A stretch of 12,899 bases of DNA from JBHGAV01 sp041946685 (lineage in GTDB: Bacteria > Acidobacteriota > Terriglobia > Bryobacterales > Bryobacteraceae), in the NCBI GenBank assembly GCA_041946685.1, contig JBHGAV010000087.1, positions 1 to 12,899 of the forward strand. Reading direction: 5' to 3'. This document shows positions 5,641 through 12,653 of the stretch, one piece after another. A program made the translations under genes and the position numbers. The notes under the pieces are model-generated. The model worked only from the letters and a program-made list of their open reading frames with translations. It was not told the origin of the DNA and did no database searches. The stretch's first letter is position 1; each line of letters opens with the position of its first letter.

Positions 5641-6219
5641 ATGAAGATAGCGATCCCGAGCTGGCAGGGCCGGGTTTCGCCGGTATTCGATTCGGCGAGC
5701 AGCCTTCTGCTCCTGGAAATCGATAAAGGGCGAGAGGCCGGGCGAGAGGAGAAGCCCCTCACTCGAACGGATGCCCTCGCGCGGGCGGGAGAGGTGCTGC
5801 GGCTCGGCGTGGATGTGCTGATCTGCGGCGCCATCTCGGCACCTCTCGAAACAGCGCTGCTGTCGGCCGGGGTTCGTGTTCACGGGTTCGTATGCGGGCC
5901 GGTCGAGGAGGTCATATCGGCCTTTCTTCGCGGCGGCTTGTCCGGGCCGGCGCATCGGATGCCCGGTTGCGGGCTGTGGAAACGGCGGGCGGGAGAAGGG
6001 AGAACTACAATGCCTGGACGGTTTGGGATGGGTTTTGGCCGCGGGCGCGGCGCGGGCGGCGGCCGCGGGCGTGGAGGAAGGATGGGAGGGCCGATGGCGG
6101 GAGGGCCGGGCGGCGAGTGTGTGTGTCCGAGTTGCGGAGAGAAGGCGCCTCACACCGCAGGGCAGCCCTGCAACCAGATGAAGTGCCCGAAATGCGGCGC
6201 TTCCATGACCAGAGCTTAG
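5641..6219 (+). CDS. NifX-like domain fused to a Gly/Arg-rich linker and a zinc ribbon
   Basis: 192 residues. Residues 1-105 are a third NifX/NifB-type domain: MKIAIPSWQGRVSPVFDSAS, LGVDVLICGAISAPLETALL, GVRVHGFVCG, then a typical MPGCG ending (108-112). Residues 124-158 are a Gly/Arg-rich stretch (GFGRGRGAGG and similar). Residues 160-192 form a four-cysteine ribbon, CPSC (162-165) and CPKC (182-185), with extra C160, C177 and H171. In related clusters the Gly-rich zinc-ribbon protein, as I recall it, is a separate small gene beginning MPG. Here an in-frame ATG at 6010 (residue 124, MPGRFGMGF) is preceded by GGGAG at ribosome-binding distance, so both a fusion and a separately initiated 69-residue protein may be made. 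First gene of the sigma-54 operon. Confidence 0.85.
   Translation: MKIAIPSWQGRVSPVFDSASSLLLLEIDKGREAGREEKPLTRTDALARAGEVLRLGVDVLICGAISAPLETALLSAGVRVHGFVCGPVEEVISAFLRGGLSGPAHRMPGCGLWKRRAGEGRTTMPGRFGMGFGRGRGAGGGRGRGGRMGGPMAGGPGGECVCPSCGEKAPHTAGQPCNQMKCPKCGASMTRA
6010..6219 (+). CDS. Internal in-frame start: Gly-rich zinc-ribbon protein (69 aa) made alone
   Basis: The ATG at 6010 has GAAGGGAGAACTACA directly upstream, a better ribosome site than the operon's first start, and opens with MPGRFGMGFGRG, like stand-alone proteins of this type. The product would hold the Gly/Arg-rich stretch and the CPSC...CPKC ribbon only. There is no stop between the NifX-like domain and this start, so it is an alternative start within the fused gene rather than an independent frame. 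Confidence 0.45.
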   Translation: MPGRFGMGFGRGRGAGGGRGRGGRMGGPMAGGPGGECVCPSCGEKAPHTAGQPCNQMKCPKCGASMTRA

Positions 6220-6241
6220 AAGAAAGAGAGGAGACAATACC

Positions 6242-6574
6242 ATGCCATTTGGAGACAGAACAGGTCCGGCCGGCCTCGGCCCCAGAACGGGCCGGGGCGC
6301 CGGTTTCTGCGGGGGTTTCGGGTTCTTTGGAGGCGGTCGTGGAGGAGGCGGACGAGGCTGGCGGAACCGGTTCTACGCAACCGGCTTGACCGGCTGGCAG
6401 CGTGCCTTTGGCGGCCCGTGGGGACAGCAGATCGCCCCCGCGCCGCCATACTCGGCTGCCACGGGGGAGGAAGAGTTGGCGGTCCTGAAGAATCAGGCCG
6501 GGTACTTTGAGAGCGCTCTGGAGCACATCCGGAAACGAATCGAAGCACTCGAGAGCAAGGCCGAGGCCGGCTGA
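6242..6574 (+). CDS. DUF5320-like Gly-rich protein with C-terminal coiled coil
   Basis: 110 residues. The start MPFGDRTGPAGLGPRTGRGA matches the well-known opening of DUF5320 proteins (MP.GDGTGP.G.GP.TGRGAG.C). A single cysteine (C23) and a Gly-rich run (residues 24-39) follow, then residues 76-108 form an amphipathic helix (EEELAVLKNQAGYFESALEH) that probably makes a coiled coil. GAGGAG lies nine bases before the ATG. These proteins are found beside NifX-like proteins and ferredoxin-MinD ATPases in many anaerobes; no activity is known to me. It probably acts as a scaffold or metal-binding accessory to its neighbours. Its stop is four bases before the next start. Confidence 0.85.
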   Translation: MPFGDRTGPAGLGPRTGRGAGFCGGFGFFGGGRGGGGRGWRNRFYATGLTGWQRAFGGPWGQQIAPAPPYSAATGEEELAVLKNQAGYFESALEHIRKRIEALESKAEAG

Positions 6575-6578
6575 AGCC

Positions 6579-7427
6579 GTGAGAATCGCCATCGCCAGCG
6601 GCAAGGGCGGGACCGGCAAGACCACTGTCGCCACGAACCTGGCTTGGGTGGCGGCACAGAGCGGCTGGAGCGTGTCATATCTGGACTGCGACGTCGAGGA
6701 GCCGAACGGGCACCTCTTTCTGAGGCCGCAGATCACCTCCAGCCGCCCCGCAGCCAGGCTCGTGCCTTCAGTGGATGAGCTTAAGTGCACGCACTGCGGC
6801 CTCTGCGGCGAGATCTGCCAGTACAGCGCCATTGTCTGTATCGGCGAGAGAGTGCTGGTGTATCCGGAGCTTTGCCATGCCTGTGGGGGATGCGCCCTGG
6901 TGTGCGCAGCCGGCGCCATCACCGAGGTCAAGCGTGAGATTGGGACCCTGGAGATTGGGGTCGCCGGCTCGATCCGGTTCGCACAGGGCGTGCTGCACGT
7001 GGGCGAGGCGATGAGCACGCCGCTGGTCCGCGAGGTGAAGGCAGCGGCGCCGGCGGCGGATCTGGTGATCATCGATTCCCCTCCCGGAACTTCGTGTCCG
7101 GTGATCGAGAGCGTCCGTGGGGCGGACCTGGTGCTTCTGGCGACCGAGCCCACGCCTTTCGGACTGAACGACTTGAAGCTCGCCGTGGAGATGGTGCGCG
7201 CTCTCGGGTTGCCCATGGCGGTGGTCGTCAACCGCGCGCGTAGCGGTGACGACGAGACCCATAAGTACTGCCGCCGCCAGGGCATCCAAATCCTGGCCGA
7301 GATCTCGGACGACCGCCGGGTCGCTGAAGCGTATTCGAGGGGCTTTCTGGCGTGCGAAGCCGTGCCGTGGTTCCGCGACGCGGTGCAGGACCTGCTGGCG
7401 GGCATTCAGGCCGGGGTGTGCCAATGA
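6579..7427 (+). CDS. Ferredoxin-type MinD/ParA-family ATPase, first of a pair
   Basis: 282 residues from the GTG at 6579, four bases after the preceding stop; the start gives the family's VRIAIASGKGGTGKTT with the deviant Walker A (8-16). Inserted between the Walker A strand and the rest of the P-loop fold are two [4Fe-4S] motifs, CtHCgLCgeiC (C70, C73, C76, C80) and CHACGGCALVC (C99, C102, C105, C109). DSPPGTSCPVIE (166-177) is the switch II region with a cysteine two residues after the conserved PPG. The domain order is that of the Mrp/NBP35-like MinD family seen with NifX proteins. A role in ATP-dependent assembly or transfer of Fe-S or another metal cluster is inferred. ATGA overlap with the next gene shows translational coupling. 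Confidence 0.92.
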   Translation: MRIAIASGKGGTGKTTVATNLAWVAAQSGWSVSYLDCDVEEPNGHLFLRPQITSSRPAARLVPSVDELKCTHCGLCGEICQYSAIVCIGERVLVYPELCHACGGCALVCAAGAITEVKREIGTLEIGVAGSIRFAQGVLHVGEAMSTPLVREVKAAAPAADLVIIDSPPGTSCPVIESVRGADLVLLATEPTPFGLNDLKLAVEMVRALGLPMAVVVNRARSGDDETHKYCRRQGIQILAEISDDRRVAEAYSRGFLACEAVPWFRDAVQDLLAGIQAGVCQ

Positions 7428-8389
7428 GCGGTCTTGTGTCCGTCCGACGGGCGGAGGCGCCTCCGGTGAAGGAACTGGCCGTCGTAAGCGGCAAAGGGGG
7501 AACCGGAAAGACGTCGCTGGTCGCCTGCTTCGCCGCGCTCTCGCCAGGCGTGGTGCTCGCCGACTGTGACGTGGATGCCGCCGACCTTCACCTGGTGATG
7601 GAGCCACGGGTGATCCAGCGACACTCGTTTTCCGGGGGAAAACGCGCCAGGATACGGTCCGGCCATTGCACGGCTTGCGGCAAGTGCGAAGAGATATGCC
7701 GCTTCGATGCGATCTTGTTCGACGGGCCGGGAAACGGGGCGGTCGAGAGAACCTTCCGGGTGGATCCCACCGCCTGCGAGGGCTGCGGCGTCTGCGCCTG
7801 GTTCTGTGCGGAGCGGGCTATCGAATTCGGGCCCGTCGCGAGCGGCGAGTGGTTCGTGTCGGAGACGCGTTGCGGGCCGATGGTGCACGCCCGTTTGGGG
7901 GTGGGTGGAGAGAATTCCGGAAAGCTGGTCAGCACGGTTCGGAGCAGCGCGCGACGCATCGCCGAAGAACGGGAATTGAAACTGGTGTTGATCGACGGCT
8001 CACCGGGCATTGGATGTCCCGTCATCGCTTCCGTAACCGGCGCGAGCCTGGTACTCGTGGTCACCGAACCCACCGAGAGCGGCTTTCACGACCTGGAGCG
8101 CGTCGCCCGGTTAACCCGGCACTTCCGTATTCCTACTGCTGTTTGCGTCAACAAGTACGACCTGAACCTTGAGGTCTGCGAGCGGATCGAGACCCGGGCG
8201 CGCGACGCGGGCCTCGCGCTGGCCGGCAGGATTCGCTACGGCCGCGAAGTAACCGAGGCGCAGATCCAAGGAAAAGCGGTCGTCGAATGCCAGCGGGACG
8301 GTTGCGCCGCCGACATCCGGAAAGTCTGGGAAGACGTGCAGCGTATGCTGCAGAACCACGCCGCAGCGGCTCCGCTCTGCGACAGATGA
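7424..8389 (+). CDS. Ferredoxin-type MinD/ParA-family ATPase, second of a pair
   Basis: 321 residues from the ATG at 7424, overlapping the previous stop by four bases. Walker A VSGKGGTGKTS spans residues 21-31; a 14-residue N-terminal extension precedes it. Two [4Fe-4S] motifs follow: CTACGKCEEIC (C82, C85, C88, C92) and CEGCGVCAWFC (C118, C121, C124, C128). Switch II is DGSPGIGCPV (191-200), again with a cysteine. It is a diverged paralogue of the upstream gene, so the two probably form a heterodimer, as MinD-type ATPases sandwich nucleotide between subunits. It has a longer tail (AGLALAGRIRYGREVTEAQI) typical of the second member of such pairs. Last gene before two hairpins, so likely the end of the sigma-54 operon. 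Confidence 0.92.
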   Translation: MSGLVSVRRAEAPPVKELAVVSGKGGTGKTSLVACFAALSPGVVLADCDVDAADLHLVMEPRVIQRHSFSGGKRARIRSGHCTACGKCEEICRFDAILFDGPGNGAVERTFRVDPTACEGCGVCAWFCAERAIEFGPVASGEWFVSETRCGPMVHARLGVGGENSGKLVSTVRSSARRIAEERELKLVLIDGSPGIGCPVIASVTGASLVLVVTEPTESGFHDLERVARLTRHFRIPTAVCVNKYDLNLEVCERIETRARDAGLALAGRIRYGREVTEAQIQGKAVVECQRDGCAADIRKVWEDVQRMLQNHAAAAPLCDR

Positions 8390-8449
8390 CAGAATTGCTT
8401 TCCAGTGCCGTGATGATCACAGGCTTCGGATTGGTTCGGTGGCGGCCCG

Positions 8450-8495
8450 GGCCGGCCGCAGCAACAGCCGGCCTCGATCGCGGAGTGGCCGCGAT
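8450..8495 (+). other. Two consecutive stem-loops between the ATPase and flavoprotein genes
   Basis: The first hairpin is GGCCGGC (8450-8456) pairing with GCCGGCC (8467-8473) around a 10-base loop. The second is ATCGCGG (8477-8483) pairing with CCGCGAT (8489-8495) around AGTGG. Both have perfect seven-base-pair stems. Only a weak T-rich stretch follows (ATTCTGGGTTT), so classic Rho-independent termination is doubtful. They could be a processing or stability element, or attenuate read-through into the gene at 8509. Confidence 0.5.
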
Positions 8496-8508
8496 ATTCT
8501 GGGTTTGA

Positions 8509-10185
8509 ATGACCATGCAACAACGAAAACGAATTCTGGTGGTCGGCGGTGTGGCGGGAGGAGCTTCTTGCGCGGCCCGTGCCCGGCGACTGGACGAGCA
8601 CGCCGAGATCATCGTGTTCGACCGAGGTCCATACATTTCCTTCGCCAACTGCGGGCTGCCCTACTACGTGGGAAATGTCATCCGCGAGGAACAGAAGCTA
8701 CTGGTCGCCACCCCGGAGCTTTTCCGGACCAGATTCAACATTGACATACGGGTGGAAACCGAAGTCGTCGGCATCGACCGGGAAGCCCGCCGCATCCAGG
8801 TCAAGGACCTGAATTCGGGAAGCCTTCGCGACGAAACCTACGATGCTCTCGTCCTTTCGCCCGGGGCCCTCCCCATCAGGCCAGCGTTGCCGGGCATCGA
8901 CCTGCCAGGCATCTTCACGCTGCGCACGATTCCCGACAGCCGGCAGATTCGCGACTGGATTGAGACCCGGCAGGCCCGGCGTGCCGTCGTGGTTGGGGGC
9001 GGCTTCATCGGCCTGGAGATGGCCGAGAACCTCGTCGCGCGGGGCCTGGAAGTGACCGTTGTCGACATGGCGCAACAGCTCATGCCTCCCCTGGACCCGG
9101 AAATGGCCGAGTTCGTCCGCCGGAGAATTGTCACTCATGCGGCCCGCGCTCACCTCGGCGACGGCGTAGCGGGGTTCGAACGGGGCGCCGACGGTTGCCT
9201 GGTGGTCCGTACCGACGGCGGGAGCACGTTCCCTGCCGACGTGGTGATTCTCTCGATCGGAGTGCGGCCTGATACCGAGTTGGCCCGGCAGGCCGGCCTT
9301 GAGATCGGGTGTACGGGCGGCATTCGTGTGGACGATTCCATGCGGACCAGCGACCCAAACATCTGGGCCGTGGGGGACGCCGTCGAGGTGCGCGACTTTG
9401 TCACCGGCCAGCCCTGCCTCATGCCTCTGGCGGGCCCGGCCAACCGGCAGGGGCGAATCGCCGCGGATGCCATCTGCGGCCGCAGGGCCCGCTTCCGGGG
9501 AGTTCAGGCGACAGCGGTGTGCGGTTTCTTCGGGCTTACTGTGGCGATCACCGGCGCCGCCGAGAAGTCATTACGCCGCGCGGGAATCACCGGGTATGAA
9601 TGTGTCTACCTGCATCCGGCTCATCACGCGGGTTACTATCCCGGAGCCAAGCCGGTCCACCTGAAGCTGATCTTCCGCGGGTCGGACGGCCGCATTCTGG
9701 GCGCGCAGGCGGTCGGCGACGAGGGAGTGGAGCGCAGGATCGACGTCATCGCCATGGCAATCCAGAAGGAGGGCACGGTCTACGACCTGGAGGAAGCCGA
9801 ACTGTGCTACGCCCCGCAGTATGGAAGCGCCAAGGACCCCGTCAACGTAGCCGGCATGGTGGCGGCAAACGTAGTGCGAGGCGACGTGCGATTGGCCCCG
9901 TGGGAGGGCGTATCCGCCTCCAAGGCGTTTCTGCTCGATGTTCGCGGGCCGGCCGAGTTTCGCGGGGGCTGTCTGGACGGGGCGGTGAACATCCCGTTGG
10001 GCGAACTACGATCCAGGCTTCACGAACTGCCCCGCGACAGAGAGATATGGGTGAACTGCACGGCGGGCCTGCAGTCCTATGTCGCCTGCCGGCTGCTGCA
10101 GCAGCACGGATTTGCGGCCCGTAATCTCTCGGGCGGTTATCACATGTATCGGGCGTTCCATCCCGAGAGCGGTCACCTGGCCTGA
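8509..10185 (+). CDS. CoA-disulfide/persulfide reductase-like flavoprotein with C-terminal rhodanese domain
   Basis: 558 residues. The FAD-binding motif VVGGVAGGASCAARAR (11-26) and the active-site block SFANCGLPYYVG with the single catalytic cysteine C48 mark the CoA-disulfide reductase branch of the pyridine-nucleotide disulfide oxidoreductases. A second dinucleotide motif VVVGGGFIGLE (160-170) binds NAD(P)H, and IWAVGDAVEV (285-294) closes the FAD site. Residues 470-545 are a rhodanese domain, LLDVRGPAEF...GAVNIPL, with active-site cysteine C517 in VNCTAGLQS. Such fusions reduce CoA disulfide, CoA-persulfide or polysulfide with NAD(P)H. The ribosome site is weak; an alternative ATG lies two codons downstream (8515). 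Its place next to Fe-S/metal-cluster genes suggests sulfur supply or thiol redox control (inference). Confidence 0.93.
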   Translation: MTMQQRKRILVVGGVAGGASCAARARRLDEHAEIIVFDRGPYISFANCGLPYYVGNVIREEQKLLVATPELFRTRFNIDIRVETEVVGIDREARRIQVKDLNSGSLRDETYDALVLSPGALPIRPALPGIDLPGIFTLRTIPDSRQIRDWIETRQARRAVVVGGGFIGLEMAENLVARGLEVTVVDMAQQLMPPLDPEMAEFVRRRIVTHAARAHLGDGVAGFERGADGCLVVRTDGGSTFPADVVILSIGVRPDTELARQAGLEIGCTGGIRVDDSMRTSDPNIWAVGDAVEVRDFVTGQPCLMPLAGPANRQGRIAADAICGRRARFRGVQATAVCGFFGLTVAITGAAEKSLRRAGITGYECVYLHPAHHAGYYPGAKPVHLKLIFRGSDGRILGAQAVGDEGVERRIDVIAMAIQKEGTVYDLEEAELCYAPQYGSAKDPVNVAGMVAANVVRGDVRLAPWEGVSASKAFLLDVRGPAEFRGGCLDGAVNIPLGELRSRLHELPRDREIWVNCTAGLQSYVACRLLQQHGFAARNLSGGYHMYRAFHPESGHLA

Positions 10186-10205
10186 ATCGCTCGACTGGAT
10201 TCCAA

Positions 10206-10223
10206 ATAGATGCAACATGCACC
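10206..10223. promoter_or_regulatory. ATAGATGCA-N3-TGCACC element in the convergent gap
   Basis: ATAGATGCAACATGCACC differs from the sequence at 12654-12671 only in its three central bases. It lies between the convergent ends of the flavoprotein gene (stop 10185) and the TrmO-like gene (stop 10240), with no promoter visible around it. It may be a distal binding site of the same regulator or part of a dispersed repeat. Confidence 0.4.
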
Positions 10224-10239
10224 GAAACGACGGCGACGC

Positions 10240-10740
10240 CTATGAATCCGAAGGCCGGCCCTGTTCAAAACGGTCGTCTGCCACGCGACAATCGCAATCG
10301 GAGTCATCGAACCATCCCGCTCTGCTTTCCGGGTAGCAGTCGAATTCCGGGACATAAGGCTTGATGTCCAGCAGCGGCGTGCCGTCGATGACATCCACCC
10401 CCTCCACATCCAGAATGCAGCCTTGAACTGCAAGCAGCCGGACGGCCGACATTCCGATGGGGGCTGGGCGGGCCGGAGCGCGCGTGGCGAAGATGCCGCG
10501 TTCCCGTTTGTCCAGAAACGGCGTCACATGGAGCCGCGGCGCTGGCGCCCTGTGCAGCCAGTAGACAAGCCAGACGCGCTCAAAGCCCTCCAGATCTTGC
10601 AGCCCGGGCTGGAATTGCGGGTCGAGGAGGACCCTTCCCCGCGCATTCCTGGCACGGGAAGGTTGGATGGGAGCGCCAGAGGGATCGCGAAAAGGCGTCT
10701 CGATCACTCCGATCGGTTTCACCGTCAGTTGGTCGGACAT
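10240..10740 (-). CDS. trmO: TrmO/TsaA-family tRNA (t6A37) methyltransferase-like protein
   Basis: 166 residues. TrmO methylates N6-threonylcarbamoyladenosine at position 37 of tRNA(Thr) using SAM. The family features are VKPIGVIETPFRDP (8-21), the central FERVWLVYWLHRA strand, the hallmark FATRAPARPAPIGMSAVRL (84-102; family pattern R.P.RPNPIG.S), and DGTPLLDIKPYVPEFD (119-134). It has the short, single-domain length, without the C-terminal extension of E. coli TrmO. The tail (residues 140-166) is acidic/basic and carries two extra cysteines (C149, C151). The start lies two bases after the stop of the MBL gene, so it is the last gene of the operon. Some short TsaA-type proteins have no proven tRNA substrate. 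Confidence 0.85.
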   Translation of the reverse strand: MSDQLTVKPIGVIETPFRDPSGAPIQPSRARNARGRVLLDPQFQPGLQDLEGFERVWLVYWLHRAPAPRLHVTPFLDKRERGIFATRAPARPAPIGMSAVRLLAVQGCILDVEGVDVIDGTPLLDIKPYVPEFDCYPESRAGWFDDSDCDCRVADDRFEQGRPSDS

Positions 10741-10742
10741 GG

Positions 10743-11582
10743 TCAGTCGATTGTCAGTCTAATGCCGGCGCCGGCTTCCCGCACGCGCGTATGGAACCGT
10801 CCTCGGAGGTACGCCTGGGCCGCAGCGCCGGTGCAGTGACAAGGCGCCAGGATCCGGATGTTTCGCCTTTCGATGGCGTTCCCCGTCGCTTCCAGTTGCG
10901 CGTGCGGCGCTTGCCCGAGGTGCAGCCCCCCAATCAGCGCAAGAACATCCTGCCGGCCCCCCAATGCGGTGACGTGATCCAGCGTATTCATGACCCCGGA
11001 GTGAGCGCACCCGGCGATGACCACCAGCCCGCGCTCCGTCTCCACGGCCAGCGCCTGGTCGTCGACGAGCGGGTCCGGTTCGCGGCAGTCCGCGTCGAGG
11101 AAGAAGTATCCTGCTGTCTGCTCGGCTGTGTGTCTCCGCGGGATCTCTCCGGTGCACCAGATCCCCGGCGCGATCTCGGTGGCGGCGCGGGTCCAGACGA
11201 TCCTGGAGCGGGCCGCGTCCAGCGCAATCCGTGACGGCCCTGGAATACCGATAGAACGATGTGGTAGAGTCTCCCGCTTCGCGTACTTGTTGTCCAGGGC
11301 GGCGGGATGCAAAAAGACGGCGGGGGGATCGGCCTCCCGCAACACATAAGACAGGCTGCCGGTATGGTCGTAGTGGCCGTGGCTGAGTACAACGGCGTCG
11401 AGCGGAGCAAGATCGAGGTTGAGGGCTGTCAGGTTGGCGGGGAGCGCCGTCCCTTGGCCCGTGTCGAACAGGATCCGCCTGCCGTCGGCCTCGATCAGCA
11501 CCGAAAGGCCGTGTTCGGCGAGCAGGCCGGGAGCGCCGGCGCTGTTGTCGGCCAGCACCGTGACTTGCAGTCGCCTGATCAT
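10743..11582 (-). CDS. Metallo-beta-lactamase-fold hydrolase (dihydropterin-phosphate synthase type)
   Basis: 279 residues. The motif LSHGHYDHTGSL places metal ligands H68, H70, D72 and H73. VIAGCAHSGVMNTLDHV and ILAPCHCTGA supply the later histidines of the bimetal site. LADNSAGAPGLLAEHGLSVLIEADGRRILFDTGQG at the N-terminus, and the late positions of the ligand loops, match the MBL subgroup annotated as 7,8-dihydropterin-6-methyl-4-(beta-D-ribofuranosyl)aminobenzene 5'-phosphate synthase. That name fits archaea; in bacteria the substrate is usually unknown. The cysteines at CAHSG and CHC are next to the metal ligands. It follows the MauE gene by 20 bases and has no clear ribosome site, so translation may depend on coupling. 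Confidence 0.85.
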   Translation of the reverse strand: MIRRLQVTVLADNSAGAPGLLAEHGLSVLIEADGRRILFDTGQGTALPANLTALNLDLAPLDAVVLSHGHYDHTGSLSYVLREADPPAVFLHPAALDNKYAKRETLPHRSIGIPGPSRIALDAARSRIVWTRAATEIAPGIWCTGEIPRRHTAEQTAGYFFLDADCREPDPLVDDQALAVETERGLVVIAGCAHSGVMNTLDHVTALGGRQDVLALIGGLHLGQAPHAQLEATGNAIERRNIRILAPCHCTGAAAQAYLRGRFHTRVREAGAGIRLTID

Positions 11583-11602
11583 GACAGGACAACGCCAGAC
11601 AT

Positions 11603-12532
11603 TCAGTTCATGTGGCCCAGACGCTGGAGCGTCGCGTAGTAGTTCTCGCTCTCCATTTGTCCGGAGTTGAATTTGGCCACCACTTTTCCGCGGTCCACTG
11701 CAATCGCATACGGCGGGTCCGTGAACGGTACCGCCTTACGGAGCGGCGCGGCGTCAGGCGATATTCCGGCGCTAAGGCCGGCGTCCTTCAGGAAAAGCGG
11801 CGCGAACTGCGGCTCCCTTGTGGGAATCACCACGATCCTGGTGGCCCCCCAGCAGCGCTTCGCCATCTCCCGCGCCACTCCGAGGCAATGCGTGCACTCG
11901 GGGTCGAAAAAGTAAAGCAGCAACCGCCCCTGGCGAAGGTTCACCCGCTTGCCGTCCACCATGGCCGTCTCTGGCACGTCGGCGCGGCTGCGGCGCATTG
12001 CCGTGACCCCGTAGGAGCCAGCAGCGATTACCAGCAGTCCGCACAAAATGGCGGCGGCCGGACGCCATGCCTGAGGCCGGCGCGACCCCCAGGCGGCAAG
12101 CAGGGCGAGCGCGAGCATGGCGGCATCGCCAACGAAGAAGGCAGGTCCCACAACCCGCCGAATCCAGGGAAAACAGTTGCAGTCCTCACCGAGCAACCGG
12201 TTATAGAGGACACCGATGTAGAGCATGAACGCAATGAGCATCAGTCCCGCGAGCCAGGCCCCCCACCGCCGGTAGCGAGGCATCAGCAGCAGCACGCCGG
12301 CGAAAGTCTCGGCGACAGGCACGGCTATCGCCGCGGCCATGCTCAACGAAACCGGCACAAGGCTCTGAATCATGCGTTCTGCCGTTGCGTCGAGATCCAA
12401 GAGTTTCCAGATCCCCGAAGCGAGAAGGAGTACACTCAAAAGGACTGCGGCCACTGCACCGCTAACAGACTTCCATCGGGGTGGCCTTTGCTCTGTCAGT
12501 GTGCTCGCGACAAGGTCCTGCACTTCGCTCAT
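11603..12532 (-). CDS. MauE-like membrane protein fused to a thioredoxin-like domain
   Basis: 309 residues. Residues 24-175 hold about five membrane segments (for example VAAVLLSVLLLASGIWKLLD, VPVAETFAGVLLLM, GAWLAGLMLIAFMLYIGVLY), with the DCNCFPWI cysteine pair (C118, C120) typical of the MauE/DoxX-related group that supports disulfide formation in exported proteins. Residues 200-305 are a thioredoxin/TlpA-like domain, LLLYFFDPECTHCLG, with redox motif CTHC (213-216) and a late PPYAIAVDRG strand containing the cis-Pro (P274). Together they could pass reducing equivalents or disulfides across the membrane, as VKOR-Trx or MauE-MauD pairs do (inference). First gene of the minus-strand operon; its ATG overlaps the stop of a tiny upstream frame (ATGA), and the best AAGGA lies 15 bases away. 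Confidence 0.85.
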   Translation of the reverse strand: MSEVQDLVASTLTEQRPPRWKSVSGAVAAVLLSVLLLASGIWKLLDLDATAERMIQSLVPVSLSMAAAIAVPVAETFAGVLLLMPRYRRWGAWLAGLMLIAFMLYIGVLYNRLLGEDCNCFPWIRRVVGPAFFVGDAAMLALALLAAWGSRRPQAWRPAAAILCGLLVIAAGSYGVTAMRRSRADVPETAMVDGKRVNLRQGRLLLYFFDPECTHCLGVAREMAKRCWGATRIVVIPTREPQFAPLFLKDAGLSAGISPDAAPLRKAVPFTDPPYAIAVDRGKVVAKFNSGQMESENYYATLQRLGHMN

Positions 12533-12585
12533 GGCCGGTTCTCATCTTCCTTTCGTCGGATCTTGTGAAATCGCGGCTTCCTCAT
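12529..12585 (-). CDS. Possible 18-residue leader peptide overlapping the MauE-Trx start
   Basis: The frame from the ATG at 12585 reads MRKPRFHKIRRKEDENRP and its TGA overlaps the ATG at 12532 (ATGA). The peptide is strongly basic. There is no clear ribosome site before it, and the AAGGA inside it would serve neither start well. It could mediate coupled initiation of the MauE-Trx gene, or be chance. Confidence 0.2.
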   Translation of the reverse strand: MRKPRFHKIRRKEDENRP

Positions 12586-12653
12586 GCCCGGTGAGGCTGT
12601 TCCTGCTGCGTATGGGCCGGGCCCGAGGTGAATAGCAGGTACACGGTGTCCGC

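Noticed and set aside
6005..7405. A 466-codon open frame on the minus strand
   Set aside because: It runs antisense to the zinc ribbon, the DUF5320 protein and the first ferredoxin-MinD gene, all of which have clear motifs and ribosome sites; the minus-strand translation is Ser/Arg-rich without domain signals.
3205..8389. Nitrogenase (nif) cluster
   Set aside because: No nifH, nifD, nifK, nifE or nifN-like sequence is present; the NifX-like proteins are of the stand-alone type found in non-fixing organisms.
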